Assembly (NCBI GenBank): GCA_000436475.1
Contig: FR886143.1
Location: 1-9,953, forward strand
Length of the DNA: 9,953 nt
DNA from: Eubacterium sp. CAG:248
GTDB lineage: Bacteria > Bacillota > Clostridia > Lachnospirales > Lachnospiraceae
Reading direction: 5' to 3'
Part shown: piece by piece, positions 7,634-9,953 of the stretch
Position numbering within the stretch: position 1 is the first letter of the stretch
Layout of the letters: every line of letters starts with the position of its first letter
Position numbers and translations under genes: made by a program
The notes under the pieces: model-generated
Told to the model about the DNA's origin: nothing
Seen by the model: the letters and a program-made list of their open reading frames with translations, nothing else
Databases searched by the model: none

Positions 7634-7716
7634 CTTATATATCTCCTATTCTGTACTAATATACATAATCATGTCAACGATAATTCTATAGATGTATAAA
7701 ATTCATAATCACATAC

Positions 7717-7767
7717 AAAAATCTGATATCATCCATAAAACAATACTCTATAGATAATATCAGATTT
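7717..7767 (-). terminator. Rho-independent terminator after dnaK
   Basis: Inverted repeat of 15 bp with one G-U pair. The arms are 7719-7733 and 7753-7767 (core AAATCTGATAT/ATATCAGATTT) with a 19-nt loop. On the minus strand it runs into five T. It starts just after the dnaK stop and insulates dnaK from aroC. The stem is AT-rich but long. Confidence 0.75.
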
Positions 7768-7770
7768 CTA

Positions 7771-9519
7771 TTAATTATTCAAAACATTTTCAAGATTATT
7801 TCTAGCTTCATCCATCGCAGCCGCAGCTTGTGCATCCATCTTCTCTGGCTTGGTCTTTAATATAAGCTTCTTTAAGGTATTCATAGCTTCCTTAACAGCC
7901 TTTTTCTTAGCCTTATCCCATACCTTCTTGTTCTGGCTGTACTCGCCCTCTGCACGTCTTAAGGTATTCTCAGCTTCGATACGTGAATTACAAAACTCTT
8001 CATTCTGCTTATCCTGTGCACCATACACCTCGGCTTCCCACTTAGCTTTCTCAATCTCTTCCTCTGACATATTAGAGCTTGAAGTTATAGTTATAGACTG
8101 CTCTCTTCCCGTTCCTAGATCCTTTGCAGACACATTTACAATACCATTGGCATCTATATCAAAAGTCACCTCTATCTGTGGAACTCCTGCCATCGCACGC
8201 TTAATGCCATTAAGCCTGAAGTTTCCAAGAAGCTTGTTATCTCTTGTAAATCTTCTCTCTCCCTGAAATACCTTGATTTCAACTGATGTCTGGAAATTGC
8301 CAGCCGTCGTGAATATCTGGCTGTGCCTTGTAGGAATAGTTGTATTTCTTTCTATAAGCCTGCTTGATATACCACCAACAGTTTCTATTGAAAGAGATAA
8401 TGGTGTTACATCCATAAGTATAATCTCCGAAGCTGCTGAACCTGGCTTAAGCTGGTTACCAAGCTTTCCGCCCTGAACTGCTGCTCCAAGTGCAACACAC
8501 TCATCCGGATTAAGATTCCTTGATGGTTCTTTTCCCATAATCTGTCTTACCTTATCTGAAACAGCAGGAATTCTTGTGGAGCCTCCAACAAGAAGTACCA
8601 TACCAATATCACTCTTACTAAGCCCGGCATCACGAAGTGCATTCTCAACAGGAATAACTGTCTTGTTAACCAGATCATCGGTTAGTTCATTAAACTTCTG
8701 TCTGGTGATATTCATATCCATGTGATGTGGACCATCCTTCGCAACAGCTATAAATGGAAGGTTAATATTGGCATTTAATGCAGAAGAAAGCTCTTTCTTA
8801 GCCTTTTCAGCTTCTTCTCTTAACCTCTGCATAGCCGCTGGATCTTTTGCAAGATTAATTCCATCTGTATCCTTAAACCTACCAACAAGATAATCAACAA
8901 TACGGGAATCAAAGTCATCCCCACCAAGATGATTATCTCCGGAGGTTGCAAGAACCTCTATAACATTATCTCCAATATCTATAACAGATACGTCAAAGGT
9001 ACCTCCACCAAGGTCATATACAAGCACTTTCTGAGAATTGCCATTATCAAGTCCATATGCAAGTGCAGCGCTTGTTGGCTCATTAATGATTCTTAACACG
9101 TTAAGCCCCGCTATCTTTCCTGCATCCTTAGTAGCCTGTCTTTGTGCATCATTAAAATATGCTGGCACAGTAATAACAGCATCTGTTACTTCCTCTCCAA
9201 GAAATCCTTCTGCATCCTTCTTTAGTTTCATAAGTATATATGCTGATAATTCCTGTGGCGTATACGCTTTGCCATCTATCTTTTTCTTATAATCAGTTCC
9301 CATATGTCTTTTTATTGAAAATATGGTTCTGTCTGAGTTAACCGATGCCTGTCTTCTTGCAGCATCCCCAACCAGTCTTTCCTTATTCTTAGTAAATGCA
9401 ACAACCGATGGTGTTGTTCTATACCCTTCACTATTAGTAATAACTGTTGGCGAATCACCTTCTATAACTGCCACGCAGCTATTAGTTGTACCAAGATCGA
9501 TTCCAATTACCTTACTCAT
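7771..9519 (-). CDS. dnaK: DnaK-type Hsp70 chaperone, tail-less paralogue
   Basis: ATP-driven chaperone that binds exposed hydrophobic peptides and normally works with DnaJ and GrpE. The ATPase domain (about 1-360) shows GIDLGTTNSCVAV (6-18), VPAYFNDAQRQAT (118-130), INEPTSAALAYG (145-156), VYDLGGGTFDVSV (167-179) and LLVGGSTRIPAV (309-320). A linker with IILMD is followed by the substrate-binding domain (DVTPLSLSIET, then VPQIEVTFDIDANGIVNVSAKDLGTG). The lid (about 490-582) is charged and divergent, and the protein ends ENVLNN without the usual Gly/Ala-rich stretch and acidic tail. At 582 residues it is about 30 shorter than typical Gram-positive DnaK. The start is the ATG at 9519, giving MSKVIGIDLG with GGAGG (9524-9528) just upstream; a GTG at 9537 in the same frame would add six residues but overlaps that site. 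grpE, dnaJ and hrcA are absent, so it is probably a second DnaK. The symbol denotes the family only. Confidence 0.9.
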   Translation of the reverse strand: MSKVIGIDLGTTNSCVAVIEGDSPTVITNSEGYRTTPSVVAFTKNKERLVGDAARRQASVNSDRTIFSIKRHMGTDYKKKIDGKAYTPQELSAYILMKLKKDAEGFLGEEVTDAVITVPAYFNDAQRQATKDAGKIAGLNVLRIINEPTSAALAYGLDNGNSQKVLVYDLGGGTFDVSVIDIGDNVIEVLATSGDNHLGGDDFDSRIVDYLVGRFKDTDGINLAKDPAAMQRLREEAEKAKKELSSALNANINLPFIAVAKDGPHHMDMNITRQKFNELTDDLVNKTVIPVENALRDAGLSKSDIGMVLLVGGSTRIPAVSDKVRQIMGKEPSRNLNPDECVALGAAVQGGKLGNQLKPGSAASEIILMDVTPLSLSIETVGGISSRLIERNTTIPTRHSQIFTTAGNFQTSVEIKVFQGERRFTRDNKLLGNFRLNGIKRAMAGVPQIEVTFDIDANGIVNVSAKDLGTGREQSITITSSSNMSEEEIEKAKWEAEVYGAQDKQNEEFCNSRIEAENTLRRAEGEYSQNKKVWDKAKKKAVKEAMNTLKKLILKTKPEKMDAQAAAAMDEARNNLENVLNN

Positions 9520-9544
9520 AATTCCTCCATAACTCACACTAAGA

Positions 9545-9573
9545 ATAATAACACTTATATTCGATAGTTATAA
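9545..9573 (-). promoter_or_regulatory. Candidate dnaK promoter overlapping the palindrome
   Basis: The minus strand offers TTATAA (9568-9573), 17 bases, TATTAT (9545-9550), with three and five matches to consensus, placing the start near 9538 and the GGAGG in the leader. An alternative -10 box is TATGAT at 9578-9583, with a poor -35. In either case the 9-9-9 inverted repeat lies in or just after the promoter, where a repressor could block it. Confidence 0.35.
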
Positions 9574-9577
9574 GTGT
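9551..9577. promoter_or_regulatory. Perfect 9-9-9 inverted repeat, candidate operator for dnaK
   Basis: ACACTTATA (9551-9559), nine bases, TATAAGTGT (9569-9577), perfectly complementary and ending exactly at nine pairs. The arm and spacer lengths equal those of the HrcA-binding CIRCE element (TTAGCACTC-N9-GAGTGCTAA), but the arm sequence is different. It lies 32 bp upstream of the dnaK start and has no following T-run, so it reads as an operator rather than a terminator. Confidence 0.55.
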
Positions 9578-9660
9578 ATCATATTTATGAGGAATTACCA
9601 TTAATAAAAGTAGAATTAATTAGAAAATTTATATAAACTTGTTTTACTTTAACCATCTTA

Positions 9661-9696
9661 ATCTTTGTTTACAGAAAAATAACATGCTCCTAAAAC
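9661..9696 (-). repeat. Degenerate terminal CRISPR repeat
   Basis: Read on the minus strand, the first 21 bases match the consensus with a single change (T to C at position 11), while the last 15 have largely diverged. Loss of the 3' half is typical of the oldest, leader-distal repeat. It marks the end of the array; the following bases toward dnaK (9600-9660) show no further repeat copies. Confidence 0.85.
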
Positions 9697-9953
9697 AAAA
9701 AACTCGGTTTTATGTCGCGACAAGTTTTGTTACCATTCAAAATAACATACTCCTAAAACAGTTTAGTCAATGTTTGCACTGCTGTTATTGTTTTATTACC
9801 ATTCAAAATAGCATACTCCTAAAACAATAAATAAGACAGACACATTTGTTTGCGTGTTTTGTTACCTTTCAAAATAACATACTCCTAAAACATACGCCCT
9901 TCTGTAATATTGAAGACATCTGTTTTGTTACCATTCAAAATAACATACTCCTA
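9661..9953 (-). CRISPR. Leader-distal end of a type II-A-like CRISPR array
   Basis: Five 36-nt repeat units are visible: a degenerate one (9661-9696), then 9724-9759, 9790-9825, 9856-9891 and one cut by the window edge (9922-9953). Spacers are 27 nt (9697-9723) and three of 30 nt (9760-9789, 9826-9855, 9892-9921). On the minus strand the repeat begins GTTTTAGGAGTATG and ends GAATGGTAACAAAAC, matching 29 of 36 positions of the S. pyogenes Cas9 repeat as I remember it. The repeat at 9790 has two substitutions and that at 9856 has one. Orientation (leader to the right, outside the window) follows from the GTTTTAG start and from repeat decay at the left end. No cas gene or leader is in view, and no canonical tracrRNA is recognised. 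Spacer targets cannot be judged from sequence alone. Confidence 0.95.

Noticed and set aside
7648..7677. TTGACA-N18-CAGAAT as the aroC promoter
   Set aside because: The -35 box is perfect, but the -10 box touches the AGGAG, so the transcript would lack the ribosome binding site.
7850..8266. A 138-codon plus-strand open frame antisense to the dnaK C-terminal region
   Set aside because: It has no ribosome binding site or family signature. Its length reflects codon bias of the real gene on the minus strand.
9528..9537. In-frame GTG at 9537 as the dnaK start
   Set aside because: It would add MSYGGI, which is encoded by the Shine-Dalgarno region itself. The ATG at 9519 has ideal GGAGG spacing and gives the standard MSKVIGIDLGTTNS N-terminus.
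9661..9723. The degenerate terminal repeat as a tracrRNA anti-repeat
   Set aside because: Reading rightward, it is followed at once by a short spacer and a normal repeat. It lacks the nexus and terminal hairpins of a tracrRNA, so repeat decay at the array end is the simpler explanation.
9639..9830. A 63-codon plus-strand open frame at the right end
   Set aside because: It is composed of CRISPR repeat translations (NNILLKQ-like units recurring) and is explained by the array.

Overview
This window looks like a chromosomal piece of an AT-rich, low-GC Gram-positive anaerobe, most likely a clostridial Firmicute of the Lachnospiraceae type. The indications are AGGAGG-like ribosome binding sites before almost every gene, a DnaK without the insertion seen in Gram-negative homologues, an oxygen-labile-type IlvD, and the style of the protein sequences. 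This placement is inferred by eye, not by database search. All seven confidently called genes lie on the minus strand, so transcription runs from high to low coordinates.

Region by region, in the direction of transcription. (1) 9661-9953 is the leader-distal end of a CRISPR array. Its 36-nt repeat closely resembles type II-A (Cas9) repeats. The array continues past the right edge, and no cas gene is visible. (2) 7774-9519 encodes a stand-alone DnaK/Hsp70 paralogue that lacks the usual acidic tail. It sits behind a perfect 9-9-9 palindrome in its promoter region and ends in a strong hairpin terminator. (3) 4927-7633 carries aroC (chorismate synthase), tgt (tRNA-guanine transglycosylase) and yajC (Sec accessory protein), probably co-transcribed, with an extra promoter before yajC and a 16-bp-stem terminator after it. 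(4) 163-4744 is a branched-chain amino acid operon, leuB-ilvD-ilvB, with a clear sigma-A promoter before leuB, a likely internal promoter before ilvB, and a hairpin terminator at 89-124. (5) The left edge (1-88) may hold the C-terminal end of a convergent plus-strand gene sharing that terminator.

IlvB and IlvD catalyse two steps of the common isoleucine/valine pathway, and LeuB the third step of the leucine branch. The regulatory subunit ilvN, ilvC, leuA and leuCD are not present here. AroC supplies chorismate for aromatic amino acids, Tgt places the queuosine precursor in tRNA, and YajC works at the Sec translocon; these three have no obvious shared pathway.

Most of the window is ordinary housekeeping sequence. 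The parts that merit a second look are the CRISPR array end, the tail-less DnaK with its CIRCE-like but differently sequenced operator, and a few promoter and active-site details in the ilv genes. I found no clearly new multi-gene system.
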